Shown in pieces: positions 53,780 through 63,051 of a stretch of DNA of 64,000 nucleotides. The notes under the pieces are model-generated. The model did not search any database. It was not told the origin of the DNA and saw nothing but the letters and a program-made list of their open reading frames with translations. A program made the position numbers and the translations under genes. Positions within the stretch are counted from its first letter, which is position 1, and every line of letters starts with the position of its first letter. Origin of the DNA: Paremcibacter congregatus (GTDB lineage Bacteria; Pseudomonadota; Alphaproteobacteria; Sphingomonadales; Emcibacteraceae); assembly GCF_006385135.1 (NCBI RefSeq), contig NZ_CP041025.1, positions 1,767,501-1,831,500 of the forward strand, in the 5' to 3' direction.

Positions 53780-55057
53780 ATGACGAAGTTAAAGGTTAAG
53801 CCTACCTCGGCGTCAAACATCCTCTTGCTGAGTATCTTTGGGTTTTTTGTATTGTTCATCCTCTGGGCGTCACTGGCGGAACTGGATGAAGTGACCCGGG
53901 CGACAGGCCGTGTAGTGCCGAGCAAGCAGATTCAGGTGATCCAGAATCTTGAAGGCGGAATCATTAAAGAAATTCTGGTTAAACAGGGAGACAGCGTCAA
54001 GGCCGGTGACGTGCTGGTTCGGCTCGACCGGACCCAGTTCGATGCGGATTTTAACCGCAATGAAGAAGAATTCATGATGCTCAAATCATCTTTGATCCGT
54101 CTAACGGCCGAAAGTCAGTTCGAGGTGCCGGAATTCGAACCGTCATTCACGGAAAAATATCCAACCTTGGTGATCAATGAGCAAAATCTCTATCATGCCC
54201 GTCGCGCGGAGTTTGAAGCGTCCATCAGCAGCCTGAGTGCCCGACTGAAACAGATTGAACAATCGGCGATTGAGGCCGAGATCAGCCTTATCAGTGCACG
54301 CTCCGCCGAGAAGACCACTGCCGCGGAGGTGGAAATGCTGAAACCACTGGTCGAAAAAGGGATTGAACCACGCCTGGAACTGATCCGGGCCGAACAACGC
54401 CTGATACAGGCGGAAGGCGATCATAAAATTGCGGCGTTGAATGTGGGTAAAGCGGCTAAATCGGTAGAGGAAGTCAATCTGCAGATTGAGGCCGCACGTC
54501 AGAAATTCCGTGCCAGCGCCCTGACGGAACTGAACGATGCACAGAACCAGATAAACAAGTTGCTCGACGCTTTGCCGGCGTTGTCAGACAAGGTCGACCG
54601 CACCAATGTGATTGCCTCGACCGATGGCACCATAAACCGGGTTCTGGTCAGTACGGTCGGCGGTGTGATCAAGCCGGGCATGCCGATTGTGGAATTGGTG
54701 CCGCTTGATGATACGCTGCTGATCGAAGCCGAGGTTCAGCCATCGGATATTGCATTTTTGCGCCCGGGCCAACCGGCGCGGGTCAAATTAACGGCCTATG
54801 ATTATTCCCGTTATGGATCGCTTGATGCAGAGGTCGAGAATATTTCTCCCGATGCCATTATGAATGAGCAGAAACAAAATGTTTATATCATCAAGATCCG
54901 CACGACGGAAAACAGCCTGATGACCGGTGAAGGTGATTTTCCAATCCTGCCAGGCATGGTCGCGGAAGTCGACATCCTGAATGGTAAAAAATCGATCATG
55001 CGCTATTTGATGAATCCGGTGCTGAAGCTTAAGGACAATGCCTTCCGGGAACGGTAA
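53780..55057 (+). CDS. HlyD-family type I secretion adaptor
   Basis: A 425-residue membrane fusion protein: one N-terminal membrane helix (ILLLSIFGFFVLFILWASLA, residues about 13-32), a lipoyl-like half (GRVVPSKQIQVIQNLEGGII; EILVKQGDSVKAGDVLVRLD), a coiled-coil hairpin (about 95-275), then the second lipoyl half and C-terminal beta-barrel (VIASTDGTINRVLVSTVGGV; PGQPARVKLTAYDYSRYGSL; PGMVAEVDILNGKKS). It bridges the ABC transporter and the TolC-like channel. The typical length and RSEED-like C-terminal barrel support a complete protein. Confidence 0.94.
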   Translation: MTKLKVKPTSASNILLLSIFGFFVLFILWASLAELDEVTRATGRVVPSKQIQVIQNLEGGIIKEILVKQGDSVKAGDVLVRLDRTQFDADFNRNEEEFMMLKSSLIRLTAESQFEVPEFEPSFTEKYPTLVINEQNLYHARRAEFEASISSLSARLKQIEQSAIEAEISLISARSAEKTTAAEVEMLKPLVEKGIEPRLELIRAEQRLIQAEGDHKIAALNVGKAAKSVEEVNLQIEAARQKFRASALTELNDAQNQINKLLDALPALSDKVDRTNVIASTDGTINRVLVSTVGGVIKPGMPIVELVPLDDTLLIEAEVQPSDIAFLRPGQPARVKLTAYDYSRYGSLDAEVENISPDAIMNEQKQNVYIIKIRTTENSLMTGEGDFPILPGMVAEVDILNGKKSIMRYLMNPVLKLKDNAFRER

Positions 55058-55078
55058 AGCTTTTGAAGGCTGGTTCCT

Positions 55079-55498
55079 TTATTTTTCCACCACATCCCGG
55101 TGCATGGGGGCGAGCAGGGCGAGAAGCTTGTTTTGTGTGGCTGTCGGGATGTTGGCTTCCCGCATGGCTTGCTGCAGGTTTTCCACCAGTGCATTGAAAT
55201 GCAAAGTGGTCAATTCCAATCCGACATGGGCTTTTTTCATCGTGACCCCGGTGTAGATACAGGGTCCGCCGGTGAGCTGACACACCTGATCGGAAATATG
55301 TTTCGCCAGCCGGTCCATTTTACTGCGGGCAAAGGTGTGTTTGATCCGGGGGTCTTGCAATGATAAATCCAGAGTTCGGGTCACCACCTGGGTGATAGCG
55401 GCCTGTCCGCCGATCTTGTCATAGAGAGTTTCGGCCTGGCCCGGTGTGGAGAAACCGAGCGCGATGATTACAGCGCATAGTGAGAACCATTTTGTCAT
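55079..55498 (-). CDS. Periplasmic group 1 truncated hemoglobin
   Basis: A 139-residue protein with a signal peptide (MTKWFSLCAVIIALGFSTPG, cleaved after AQA) and then a 2/2 globin: LYDKIGGQAAITQVVTRTLD, DPRIKHTFARSKMDRLAKHI and the proximal-His region TGVTMKKAHVGLELTTLHFN. Truncated globins bind O2 or NO; export is unusual for this group. A CPC-like pair (QVCQLTGGPCIY) might form a disulfide. The start at 55498 is one base after the DUF3034 stop, so the two are coupled. The neighbours (DUF3034, cupredoxin-like protein, EAL protein) form a conserved set I have seen in other proteobacteria. Confidence 0.85.
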   Translation of the reverse strand: MTKWFSLCAVIIALGFSTPGQAETLYDKIGGQAAITQVVTRTLDLSLQDPRIKHTFARSKMDRLAKHISDQVCQLTGGPCIYTGVTMKKAHVGLELTTLHFNALVENLQQAMREANIPTATQNKLLALLAPMHRDVVEK

Positions 55499-55499
55499 C

Positions 55500-56390
55500 T
55501 TAAAATCCTGCCTGTAAAGAGAGATACGCCCCGCGCTGTCTGCCTTGAAGGGCAATGTCGCCCAGATCAAGGGCGGCAAGGGTTAGGGAAATATTTTTGT
55601 TAAAGAAATACGCCAGATAAGCGGCGGCGGCGTTTTGTTCCCGGGCGAAGGCAAGGTTGTCGGGCTTCGTCCGGTAATCCACCCCTGCCACCAGGTTTGA
55701 GGTAATCATGTAAGCGAGAGAAAATTCCCCTTGAAGGGAGTGCCCGGACGTTGCACTGCCAAATCCTAGAAGACCATACTGGTTGGCTTCAGTGAGCCGC
55801 GCCGTGGCGCTGATGATCAGGCTGTGATCAAGCAATATTTTCGTTGCTGCGAGGTAATACTCAAAACTGTCGTTGTCTGCTGACCCGAGGGCGCGGACCA
55901 AGGCGTCTTCCTTGTTGTTTTTATACGTCATGCCGACCGCGATCTGGGGCAGGAGCTTATCCTGATCATAAACGGCATTGCCATACAGACGAATTTTCGC
56001 CCCGATGATATCCTGATCAAAGACATACCCTTCACCCAGGCCGAGACGTCCCCCGGCGTCCCGTGTGTTGAACCAGTGGTGAGTGTAGCTCAATTCCACC
56101 CGGTCATAGAGGCCAACGGAGAAACCGGTCGCCTGCAGGGTGAAATCAGATAAGACAGCCGTCGTATGGTGGGCATTGACGCCGACACCTCGATCAGACC
56201 CGTACCCCGTGATCAGGGCCCATGTGCTCAGGCCGCTGCCGCCGGCGCCTTCGATCTGGCTGACACCGCCGGTGGCGACAAGCTTGCCTTGGTCAAAAAG
56301 ACCGTCTGCCGACGCCACAGATGGCACGAGCAGAACACCGGAGATAATAACTGCTTTTGCGAGGCGTTTATGAAAGCTGGAGAGAGACAT
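55500..56390 (-). CDS. DUF3034-family outer-membrane-like protein
   Basis: A 296-residue exported protein. Signal peptide about 1-28 (VIISGVLLVPSVASADG), then alternating amphipathic beta strands typical of a small outer membrane barrel: LFDQGKLVATGGVSQIEGAG, VGLYDRVELSYTHHWFNTRD, KIRLYGNAVYD, IAVGMTYKNN, and a terminal Phe (AYLSLQAGF). Length and the GGVSQIEGAGG start fit DUF3034. No function is assigned. The start at 56390 is chosen at the signal peptide. It is the first gene of a pair with the truncated globin and is divergent from the MauL-type gene. Confidence 0.85.
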   Translation of the reverse strand: MSLSSFHKRLAKAVIISGVLLVPSVASADGLFDQGKLVATGGVSQIEGAGGSGLSTWALITGYGSDRGVGVNAHHTTAVLSDFTLQATGFSVGLYDRVELSYTHHWFNTRDAGGRLGLGEGYVFDQDIIGAKIRLYGNAVYDQDKLLPQIAVGMTYKNNKEDALVRALGSADNDSFEYYLAATKILLDHSLIISATARLTEANQYGLLGFGSATSGHSLQGEFSLAYMITSNLVAGVDYRTKPDNLAFAREQNAAAAYLAYFFNKNISLTLAALDLGDIALQGRQRGAYLSLQAGF

Positions 56391-56534
56391 TTTTATTTTC
56401 CGACTATGACATCTTGCTCTGGGTATCAAGGAATGTTTCAAGGCAAGGCCATATATTAAAGATACTTTAAACTTTTCTACATAAGGTCGACCCTATATCT
56501 GACGCGTTAATTATTTCTGAATTTAGGGATTGAA

Positions 56535-57155
56535 ATGGCTAATCTGTATGGTTTTATAGCATGTCTGATGGTGGGAACGCTGTGGAGCAGTGCCGCTTTT
56601 GCGGGATCGGCGACGGTTTCAGTTCTTGATCAGGAAGGCAAACCTGTCCCCAATGCTGTCGTCAGTTTTACGTCCGGAGATATCAGTAAAAACAATTTGT
56701 CCCCGGGTCAGGACCAGTCGATCATGAGCCAGCAAAACAAACAATTTGTCCCTCATGTTTTACCGGTTCAGGTCGACAGCAACGTACTATTTCCCAATAA
56801 AGATGACTACCGCCATATGGTATATTCCTTTTCCAAGGCCAAAACGTTCCAGATCAAGCTTTACGGGGGAGAAAACCAGATTTCCGTTCCCTTTGAAAAG
56901 CCGGGTGTGGTGCCGGTCGGATGCAATATACATGATGACATGCTGGGCTATATTGTTGTCCTGAACACGGGGCATTTTGCCAAGACCGATGAAAAGGGGC
57001 AGGCTATTGTGTCCGATATTCCTTCAGGAACCTACAGGACCGAGATATGGCATCCGGTTCTCCAGAACAAAGCGGCAGAGTATACACAGGAGCTCGACAT
57101 GCCGGCGGATAATACATCGCTGCCAGTCACATTCACGATTAGCCTGAAACAATAG
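56535..57155 (+). CDS. Cupredoxin-like periplasmic protein (MauL/methylamine-utilization type)
   Basis: A 206-residue exported protein: signal peptide about 1-23 (ending AAFAG), a short Ig-like part (SATVSVLDQEGKPVPNAVVS), a cupredoxin core and a C-terminal beta part. Possible type 1 copper ligands are His 94 (DDYRHMVYSF), Cys 130, His 133 and Met 136 (PVGCNIHDDML). The Cys-x2-His-x2-Met spacing is shorter at the Met than in plastocyanin but suits a blue-copper site. Annotated relatives are called methylamine utilization proteins, yet no mau gene is near. It precedes the EAL gene by 35 bases. Confidence 0.85.
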   Translation: MANLYGFIACLMVGTLWSSAAFAGSATVSVLDQEGKPVPNAVVSFTSGDISKNNLSPGQDQSIMSQQNKQFVPHVLPVQVDSNVLFPNKDDYRHMVYSFSKAKTFQIKLYGGENQISVPFEKPGVVPVGCNIHDDMLGYIVVLNTGHFAKTDEKGQAIVSDIPSGTYRTEIWHPVLQNKAAEYTQELDMPADNTSLPVTFTISLKQ

Positions 57156-57190
57156 TATTTTTAAATCTGATCCTTAAAGAACCCTCTCGT

Positions 57191-59581
57191 ATGACACTTT
57201 CTTTTACAAATTTTAAGACCAAACTTGTTGTCTTCTTTGTTTCGTTATTTGTTCTGGTTCAGATCATTACGAATACGGCGGTCTATATTACGACGAAAAA
57301 TAACTTAGAAAATCAGGCTGTTTCAAACCTGACATTCAGTGGTCAGGCCATTCGTCGCGCCGTGGCCCAGCGTAATCAGGAACTGAGCGCCGCAGCGGAA
57401 CTTCTGTCCCGGGACTTTGGGTTTCGGGAGGCCGTTGCGACAAAAGATACGCCCACTATTATTTCAGCATTACAAAACCTGACCACCCGTATTGATACCG
57501 ATCGGGCCTTTATCGTGTCTATGGATCAGAAAGTATTGGCCCAATATGGTACAGAGGAACGGACGGATTTATCTGTAAATAAGGACAAAGCCCTTTTCCC
57601 GCCAGAGGTGTTCGCTGCGGTAGAAAAAAACGGTGAGGCTTCTGGCTTTATTCAGATCGACGGAGTGATGTATGAAATCGTCATCTTGCCTGTTCTGGCG
57701 CCGACGCCGATTGCGTGGATGGTATTGGGGATAGAAATCAACAAAGCTTATCTCGACGACATCAAGCAAACGCTGCCCGTAGGACTGGAAATCAGCATTG
57801 TGCATCATCAGGAAAATTCAGAAGCCCTGCTCGCGGCGGATACTTTTTCTCTGGCAAATGAACTGGAAAATACATTTCTGCCTGACTTAACTGATTTAAA
57901 AAGCGCCGAAGTTTTTCAGCAAAACATCACCAATCAGCGGTATATGTCGCTGACTCTGCCTTTACAGTCTGTGACCAGCCGCCATACTATTTATGCGGTT
58001 GTACATTACTCACTGGATGTGGTTTTTAGTCCGTTCAAGCCACTTATGATTACACTTGCCGGGGTTTTGCTGGCCGGGATGATCGCGTTTATCTATGAAA
58101 GTTTCGTGATCGCCCGCAGTGTGACCCGTCCCCTGCAGGAACTGCGTACTGCGGCGGTTAATATTTCAAAAGGTGTTTATCAGCCTTTGAATGACCTGCA
58201 CCAGAATGACGAATTTGGCGACCTTGCGGCAAGTTTCAATAAAATGATTGAAGATATTGATATCCGTGAGCAGAAAATCACCTTTCAGGCTGAACACGAC
58301 CTGGAGACCGGGCTGCCGAACCGGTTGAAATTTGAAACAGTGCTTGATCAGTTGATCGCCGAAAACCCGCCGGGTGAGGCGGGGAGCCAAAATATTGATG
58401 TTTTTATTTTGACTTTCCAGTCCATTGCCGAGGTCAGGAATAGTTTGGGATATTCTGTCGCTGAAACGCTGATTTCACAAATGGGTGCCCATATTTCAGC
58501 AACGCTTCCTGCAGCCGATGTGTTTTTTGCCCGGCTGAACACCATATCTTTTATCCTGGCGCTTAGGGAGCCTGTCGAAGATCGTCTGCATACGATGCTG
58601 ACATTGCTGAAGAGTTTCGACAAGCCCTTTATCTGTGGTGATTACAATATTGATATGACGGTACAGATTGGGGGAGCGACCTATCCAGAACACGGTAAAA
58701 CGGCGGCCGATCTGATACAGAAAACCCACATCGCGATTTCACAATCATCAGGCACGGCGCATCACTACGGCATCTATAATGCGGAAAAAGACACTCAGGA
58801 TACGCAAAAACTATCCTTGATGGGTGATTTACGGGCGAGTATGAATAAAAATGAGGTTTTTTTCCATTACCAGCCCAAGATTGATTTGAAAACCGGTCGG
58901 ATGACCCATGTCGAAGCCCTGATGCGTTGGATACACCCTGAAAGGGGATTTGTGGCCCCGGATGAATTTATCCTGCTGGCCGAACAAACCGGCCATATTC
59001 ACGCCTTGACCGCCTGGGGACTGGAACAGACCATTGATGCCTGCGCCAGATGGCGTGAAGCCGGCTACCGACTGAAAATGGCGATGAATTTGTCAGCGAA
59101 AGATCTTGTCAATCGGCAACTTCCGGATCAGATCCAGCGGTTGATGACGGAAAAACGGGTTTCCGCGGAATGGATGGTCTTTGAAGTTACAGAAAGTGCC
59201 GTCATGCAGGAGCCGGAGATCGTGCTGGATACCCTTAACCGCATGTCGGATTTGGGGCTGACCCTTTCGATTGACGATTATGGTACGGGCTATTCATCCC
59301 TAAGCTATTTAAAAGAGCTTCCGGTGAGCGAGTTGAAAATTGATAAGTCATTTGTTCTCAGTCTTGCCACCAATAAGAACGATCAGATTCTGGTGCGGTC
59401 CACCATTGATCTTGCCCATAATCTGGGACTTAAGGTGACGGCAGAGGGGGTTGAGGATCAGGTCAGTGCTGAACTGCTGAAAGCTTATGGGTGTGATGTG
59501 GGCCAGGGGTATTATTTCAGCCGGCCAGTATCAGAAGAAGATCTGCTGTCCTATTACAGAGAACAGCGGCAGGCGTCCTGA
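57191..59581 (+). CDS. Membrane c-di-GMP phosphodiesterase (dCache-HAMP-degenerate GGDEF-EAL)
   Basis: A 796-residue signalling protein. The first membrane helix is about residues 13-32, followed by a periplasmic Cache-like sensor (about 34-270), a second helix (about 278-300), HAMP (SVTRPLQELRTAAVNISKGV) and a GGDEF-like domain whose signature reads ARLNTISFILAL instead of RxGGDEF, so no cyclase activity is expected. The EAL domain is intact: HVEALMRWIHP, NLSAKDLV, FEVTESAV, DDYGTGYSSLSYL and LKIDKSFV. It should hydrolyse c-di-GMP in response to a periplasmic signal. It follows the cupredoxin-like gene and may report on it or on the neighbouring globin and DUF3034 proteins. Confidence 0.93.
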   Translation: MTLSFTNFKTKLVVFFVSLFVLVQIITNTAVYITTKNNLENQAVSNLTFSGQAIRRAVAQRNQELSAAAELLSRDFGFREAVATKDTPTIISALQNLTTRIDTDRAFIVSMDQKVLAQYGTEERTDLSVNKDKALFPPEVFAAVEKNGEASGFIQIDGVMYEIVILPVLAPTPIAWMVLGIEINKAYLDDIKQTLPVGLEISIVHHQENSEALLAADTFSLANELENTFLPDLTDLKSAEVFQQNITNQRYMSLTLPLQSVTSRHTIYAVVHYSLDVVFSPFKPLMITLAGVLLAGMIAFIYESFVIARSVTRPLQELRTAAVNISKGVYQPLNDLHQNDEFGDLAASFNKMIEDIDIREQKITFQAEHDLETGLPNRLKFETVLDQLIAENPPGEAGSQNIDVFILTFQSIAEVRNSLGYSVAETLISQMGAHISATLPAADVFFARLNTISFILALREPVEDRLHTMLTLLKSFDKPFICGDYNIDMTVQIGGATYPEHGKTAADLIQKTHIAISQSSGTAHHYGIYNAEKDTQDTQKLSLMGDLRASMNKNEVFFHYQPKIDLKTGRMTHVEALMRWIHPERGFVAPDEFILLAEQTGHIHALTAWGLEQTIDACARWREAGYRLKMAMNLSAKDLVNRQLPDQIQRLMTEKRVSAEWMVFEVTESAVMQEPEIVLDTLNRMSDLGLTLSIDDYGTGYSSLSYLKELPVSELKIDKSFVLSLATNKNDQILVRSTIDLAHNLGLKVTAEGVEDQVSAELLKAYGCDVGQGYYFSRPVSEEDLLSYYREQRQAS

Positions 59582-59654
59582 AACAACGGAATTATGGATT
59601 TAGCCATGATGCAACCAGTCATGGCATCATTTTCGGGTTGTTAAATAGGGAAAG

Positions 59655-59744
59655 TGGCGGAGAGGGTGGGATTCGAACCCACGATGGGCTTGCACCCATG
59701 CCGGTTTTCAAGACCGGTGCATTCAACCGCTCTGCCACCTCTCC
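59655..59744 (-). tRNA. tRNA-Ser (anticodon UGA)
   Basis: On the minus strand the acceptor GGAGAGG pairs with CCTCTCC, with discriminator G and CCA encoded. The anticodon loop CTTGAAA holds TGA closed by a CCGGT/ACCGG stem. The long variable arm (TGGGTGCAAGCCCA) and T-arm GTTCGAATC are present. Class II form and the UGA anticodon fix it as serine. Confidence 0.96.
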
Positions 59745-59959
59745 GAAATACTGGGTAACAAGTTGAATTGCTGTGAGGACAGGATTTAGCGGATCGGCTT
59801 CAACAGGTCAAGGGCAGAATGATCCGCATTGAATTATTTTTGCCAAGAGTTTAAAAAAATGCCTTTATATTGCCGTCATTTATAGACATTATAGAAACTG
59901 TAAACCGGGACATTAAAGCAGGGATACCTGCAGAAAAGGGATATGAGGGCTTGAGTATA

Positions 59960-61003
59960 GTGATTACAAGAATAATTCTGACGTTTTCCATCTTGATCAT
60001 GAGTTTCACCAATGGTGCAATCGCGAAAGACCGGGTTGTCCCAGATAACCCGCAGCCCTTTGAAGAATGGGTTGCGGACCTGAAGACAGAAGCCCTGGGC
60101 AAGGGCATCTCAGAATCTGTTTTTGAGGCAGCCTTTCAGGATATTACGCCAGACCCGAAAGTTATCAAGCTCGACCGCCATCAACCCGAATTTACCCAAA
60201 CCTATTTTGATTATATTTCCAAGCGAGTTAGTCAGACCAGGATTAAAAACGGCCTGAAGAAGGTCGCTGAAAATGCGGATGATCTGGCGGCGGTCGAAGA
60301 TAAAATCGGCGTGCAGCAGCGGTTCATTGCTGGCATATGGGGGATGGAAACCAATTACGGCGGCTACACGGGGGGCTATAACGTAATCAAAAGCCTGGCG
60401 ACTCTGGCCTATGACATGCGACGGCCAACCTATTTCCGTAGCCAGTTGCTCGGCGCACTGAAAATACTGGAAGAAGGCCACATCACCCCGGAAAACTTTA
60501 AAGGATCCTGGGCTGGCGCCATGGGGCAGGGGCAGTTCATGCCAACCAGCTTTTTCGCCTATGCCTATGATTTTGACGGCGATGCCAAAAAGGATATTTG
60601 GACCAATCAAAAGGATGTGTATGCATCCATTGCCAATTACCTGAAGAAACATGGCTGGGAATCTAACCGAACCTGGGGGCGTCAGGTCAGGCTGCCTCAG
60701 GACATTGATGGGTTATGGGAAAAGGTTAAACAAACAGGGAAAGTAAAATCCTGCCGACGGGCCCTGAAAGACCACAGCATACAATTGTCTCTGCCGGAAT
60801 GGCAGGCGCTCGGCGTGCGGACCATTTATGGCGCCGATTTGCCGAAGGTGACGGACCCTGATTTTACGGCTTCTTTGGTGATGCCCGCGGGTAAGGATGG
60901 GCCTGCGTTCCTGACCTATAAAAACTTCCGGGCAATTTTGAGCTATAACTGCTCCAATTATTATGCCCTTGGTGTAAGCCTGTTGTCGGATGAGCTGAAA
61001 TGA
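59960..61003 (+). CDS. Lytic murein transglycosylase (MltB type)
   Basis: A 347-residue exported muramidase-like enzyme that cleaves peptidoglycan to anhydro-muropeptides. A signal peptide (IILTFSILIMSFTNGAIAKD) is followed by FEEWVADLKTEALGKGISES, the catalytic Glu in GIWGMETNYGGYTGGYNVIK, and GSWAGAMGQGQFMPTSFFAY with NYLKKHGWESNRTWG. A C-terminal peptidoglycan-binding-like part is not clear. I start at the GTG 59960 ahead of the signal peptide; an in-frame TTG far upstream would add unlikely sequence. The stop overlaps rlpA's start (ATGA). Confidence 0.9.
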   Translation: MITRIILTFSILIMSFTNGAIAKDRVVPDNPQPFEEWVADLKTEALGKGISESVFEAAFQDITPDPKVIKLDRHQPEFTQTYFDYISKRVSQTRIKNGLKKVAENADDLAAVEDKIGVQQRFIAGIWGMETNYGGYTGGYNVIKSLATLAYDMRRPTYFRSQLLGALKILEEGHITPENFKGSWAGAMGQGQFMPTSFFAYAYDFDGDAKKDIWTNQKDVYASIANYLKKHGWESNRTWGRQVRLPQDIDGLWEKVKQTGKVKSCRRALKDHSIQLSLPEWQALGVRTIYGADLPKVTDPDFTASLVMPAGKDGPAFLTYKNFRAILSYNCSNYYALGVSLLSDELK

Positions 61004-61848
61004 ATTTCTTGAAGACAATATTTATTCTGTCGGGCTGTTTGGTGCTTGTTGCCTGCGGTAATAATTCAGGGACTTATGAGGCGGGAATACCTCCGGTTCC
61101 CAATCCGGCCTATAAGGTTGGCAAGCCATACAAGGTGGCCGGGAAAACCTATCGTCCGGTTGTGGACCCCCAGTATGATCGTACAGGCCTTGCGTCATGG
61201 TACGGCAGCCAGTTTCATGGCCGTAAAACAGCCAATGGCGATGTATTTAACATGAATGACCTGACGGCAGCCCACACGACTTTGCCCATGCCCAGTTATG
61301 TGAAGGTCACCAATCTGGATAATGGCAGGTTTCTGGTGTTGAAAGTCAATGACCGTGGCCCGTTTGTCGGTGATCGTCTGATTGATGTTTCCCGACGGGC
61401 GGCACAACTGCTGGGGTTTGAGAAAAAAGGGGTCACCAAGGTCCGGGTTCAGGCCGTTGATGGTCCGCAGGGCAGGTTGCCGCAGCAAAGAATGGCCAAT
61501 AATGCTCCTTCCGTAAAGAAGAAAGCCCCTCTATTGGTGGCCCGACCCACGATCGACGTGGTGGAGGAAACATTGACCGCGCCGGGGAATGCTTCGTCGG
61601 TGCAAGAGGCCAGGGCCAAGAAGCTTTATGTGCAGATTGGTGCCTATTCTGATCCCAGAAATGCCAATAAAGTTGCCAAAGACATAGACCATGTGAAGGC
61701 CGCAAAAGTGGAAAAGGTTGATGTTAACGGCCAAAATTTATATCGTGTCCGTATAGGCCCGCATCCTACGTTAGAATTTGCCGAGATAATCCTTGGCAGA
61801 GTTCTTTCTCTGGGTCACAATACAGCCCGGATCATTAGCGACTATTAA
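61000..61848 (+). CDS. rlpA: Septal ring lytic transglycosylase RlpA
   Basis: A 282-residue outer membrane lipoprotein that cleaves denuded glycan strands at the septum. Lipobox LVACGN (Cys about residue 20), then the double-psi beta-barrel with the RlpA signature GLASWYGSQFHGRKTANGDV and FNMNDLTAAHTTLPMPSYVK, VNDRGPFVGDRLIDVSRRAA, and a C-terminal SPOR domain (about 205-282, KLYVQIGAYSDPRNANKVAK). The alphaproteobacterial form keeps both domains. It overlaps the MltB-type gene and is followed by dacF. Confidence 0.95.
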   Translation: MNFLKTIFILSGCLVLVACGNNSGTYEAGIPPVPNPAYKVGKPYKVAGKTYRPVVDPQYDRTGLASWYGSQFHGRKTANGDVFNMNDLTAAHTTLPMPSYVKVTNLDNGRFLVLKVNDRGPFVGDRLIDVSRRAAQLLGFEKKGVTKVRVQAVDGPQGRLPQQRMANNAPSVKKKAPLLVARPTIDVVEETLTAPGNASSVQEARAKKLYVQIGAYSDPRNANKVAKDIDHVKAAKVEKVDVNGQNLYRVRIGPHPTLEFAEIILGRVLSLGHNTARIISDY

Positions 61849-61881
61849 ACACTAAGCAAAGATCGAATAATTAGAAATATT

Positions 61882-63051
61882 ATGACAAAAACCACACTGC
61901 CGCGCCCTTTAAAAAGTCTTATTATGCTGCCTGTCTTCTGCCTGAGCCTTCTCAATGCGGAAGCAGCGGAAATCAAAACCCAGGCCAAACATGCCATCAT
62001 GGTGGAGGGGTCCACTGGGGCGGTGTTGTTTGAACATGATGCCGACGTGACCATGCCGCCGTCGTCAATGAGTAAATTGATGACAATTTATTTGACGTTT
62101 GAGCGCTTGCGTGATGGTAATATTCTGTTGGATGACGAACTGGATGTCAGTGAAAATATCTGGCGGAAATGGCGTTTGCAGGGATCAACCATGTTCCTGA
62201 AAGCGGGACAGAAAGTTACCGTGCGTGATCTGTTGATGGGCGTGATTGTTCAGTCCGGCAATGATGCCTGCGCCGTTCTGGCAGAAGGGCTTGCCGGATC
62301 AGAGACCGTTTTTGTTGAATGGAGCAATGAAAAAGCACAAGAACTGGGGATGACAAATTCACATTTTACCAATGTTAATGGCTGGCCAGATCCTCAGCAT
62401 TATATGTCTGCACGCGATCTGGCGACTCTGTCACAGCATCTGGTATCTGAATTTCCCGATTATTACGCCATGTTCAAGGAAAAGAAATTTACCTATAACG
62501 ATATTTCCCAAACCAACCGTAATCCGATTCTCTACAGCATGCCGTCGGCGGATGGTCTGAAAACCGGACATACCGAAGATGGGGGATATGGTGTCGCGGC
62601 GTCCGCCATAGAGGATGGCCGGCGACTTATCCTGGTGATTAACGGTCTTAAAAGCAACCGGGCCCGTGCGCGGGAAGCAGAACGCCTGTTGAATTACGGC
62701 TTCCGCAACTTCAGTGTGTACCCGTTGCTGAAAGCCGGTGAAGTGGTTGACGAGGCCAATGTCTGGCTTGGGATGAATGGCAAGGTTCCTCTGGTTATTG
62801 AAGAAGATGTTGTTCTGTCAATCAGCCGTCAGGACCGCCGTAAAATGAAAGCAAAAATCATTTATACCGGTCCGATCCCGGCTCCGATTGTCAAAGGTCA
62901 GCCGATTGCGATGCTGGAAATTTCCGCCAAGGATATGAAACCCGTAACCTATCCTCTTGTCGCGGGGGCGGATGTTTCTAAACTGGGCGGAGTGAGCCGT
63001 CTAAAAGCGGCGTTTAATTACCTCCTGATGGGATCGGCAGGCAGTGAATAA
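61882..63051 (+). CDS. dacF: D-alanyl-D-alanine carboxypeptidase (PBP5/6 family)
   Basis: A 389-residue penicillin-binding protein that removes terminal D-Ala from pentapeptide side chains. A signal peptide (about 1-30, LNAEAAE) precedes the catalytic SxxK (PPSSMSKLMTIY), SxN (VQSGNDACAVL) and KTG (DGLKTGHTEDGGYG) motifs and a C-terminal PBP5_C-like beta domain (VPLVIEEDVVLSISRQDRRK), with an amphipathic end. It sits between rlpA and tmk, an order common in alphaproteobacteria. Confidence 0.95.
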   Translation: MTKTTLPRPLKSLIMLPVFCLSLLNAEAAEIKTQAKHAIMVEGSTGAVLFEHDADVTMPPSSMSKLMTIYLTFERLRDGNILLDDELDVSENIWRKWRLQGSTMFLKAGQKVTVRDLLMGVIVQSGNDACAVLAEGLAGSETVFVEWSNEKAQELGMTNSHFTNVNGWPDPQHYMSARDLATLSQHLVSEFPDYYAMFKEKKFTYNDISQTNRNPILYSMPSADGLKTGHTEDGGYGVAASAIEDGRRLILVINGLKSNRARAREAERLLNYGFRNFSVYPLLKAGEVVDEANVWLGMNGKVPLVIEEDVVLSISRQDRRKMKAKIIYTGPIPAPIVKGQPIAMLEISAKDMKPVTYPLVAGADVSKLGGVSRLKAAFNYLLMGSAGSE

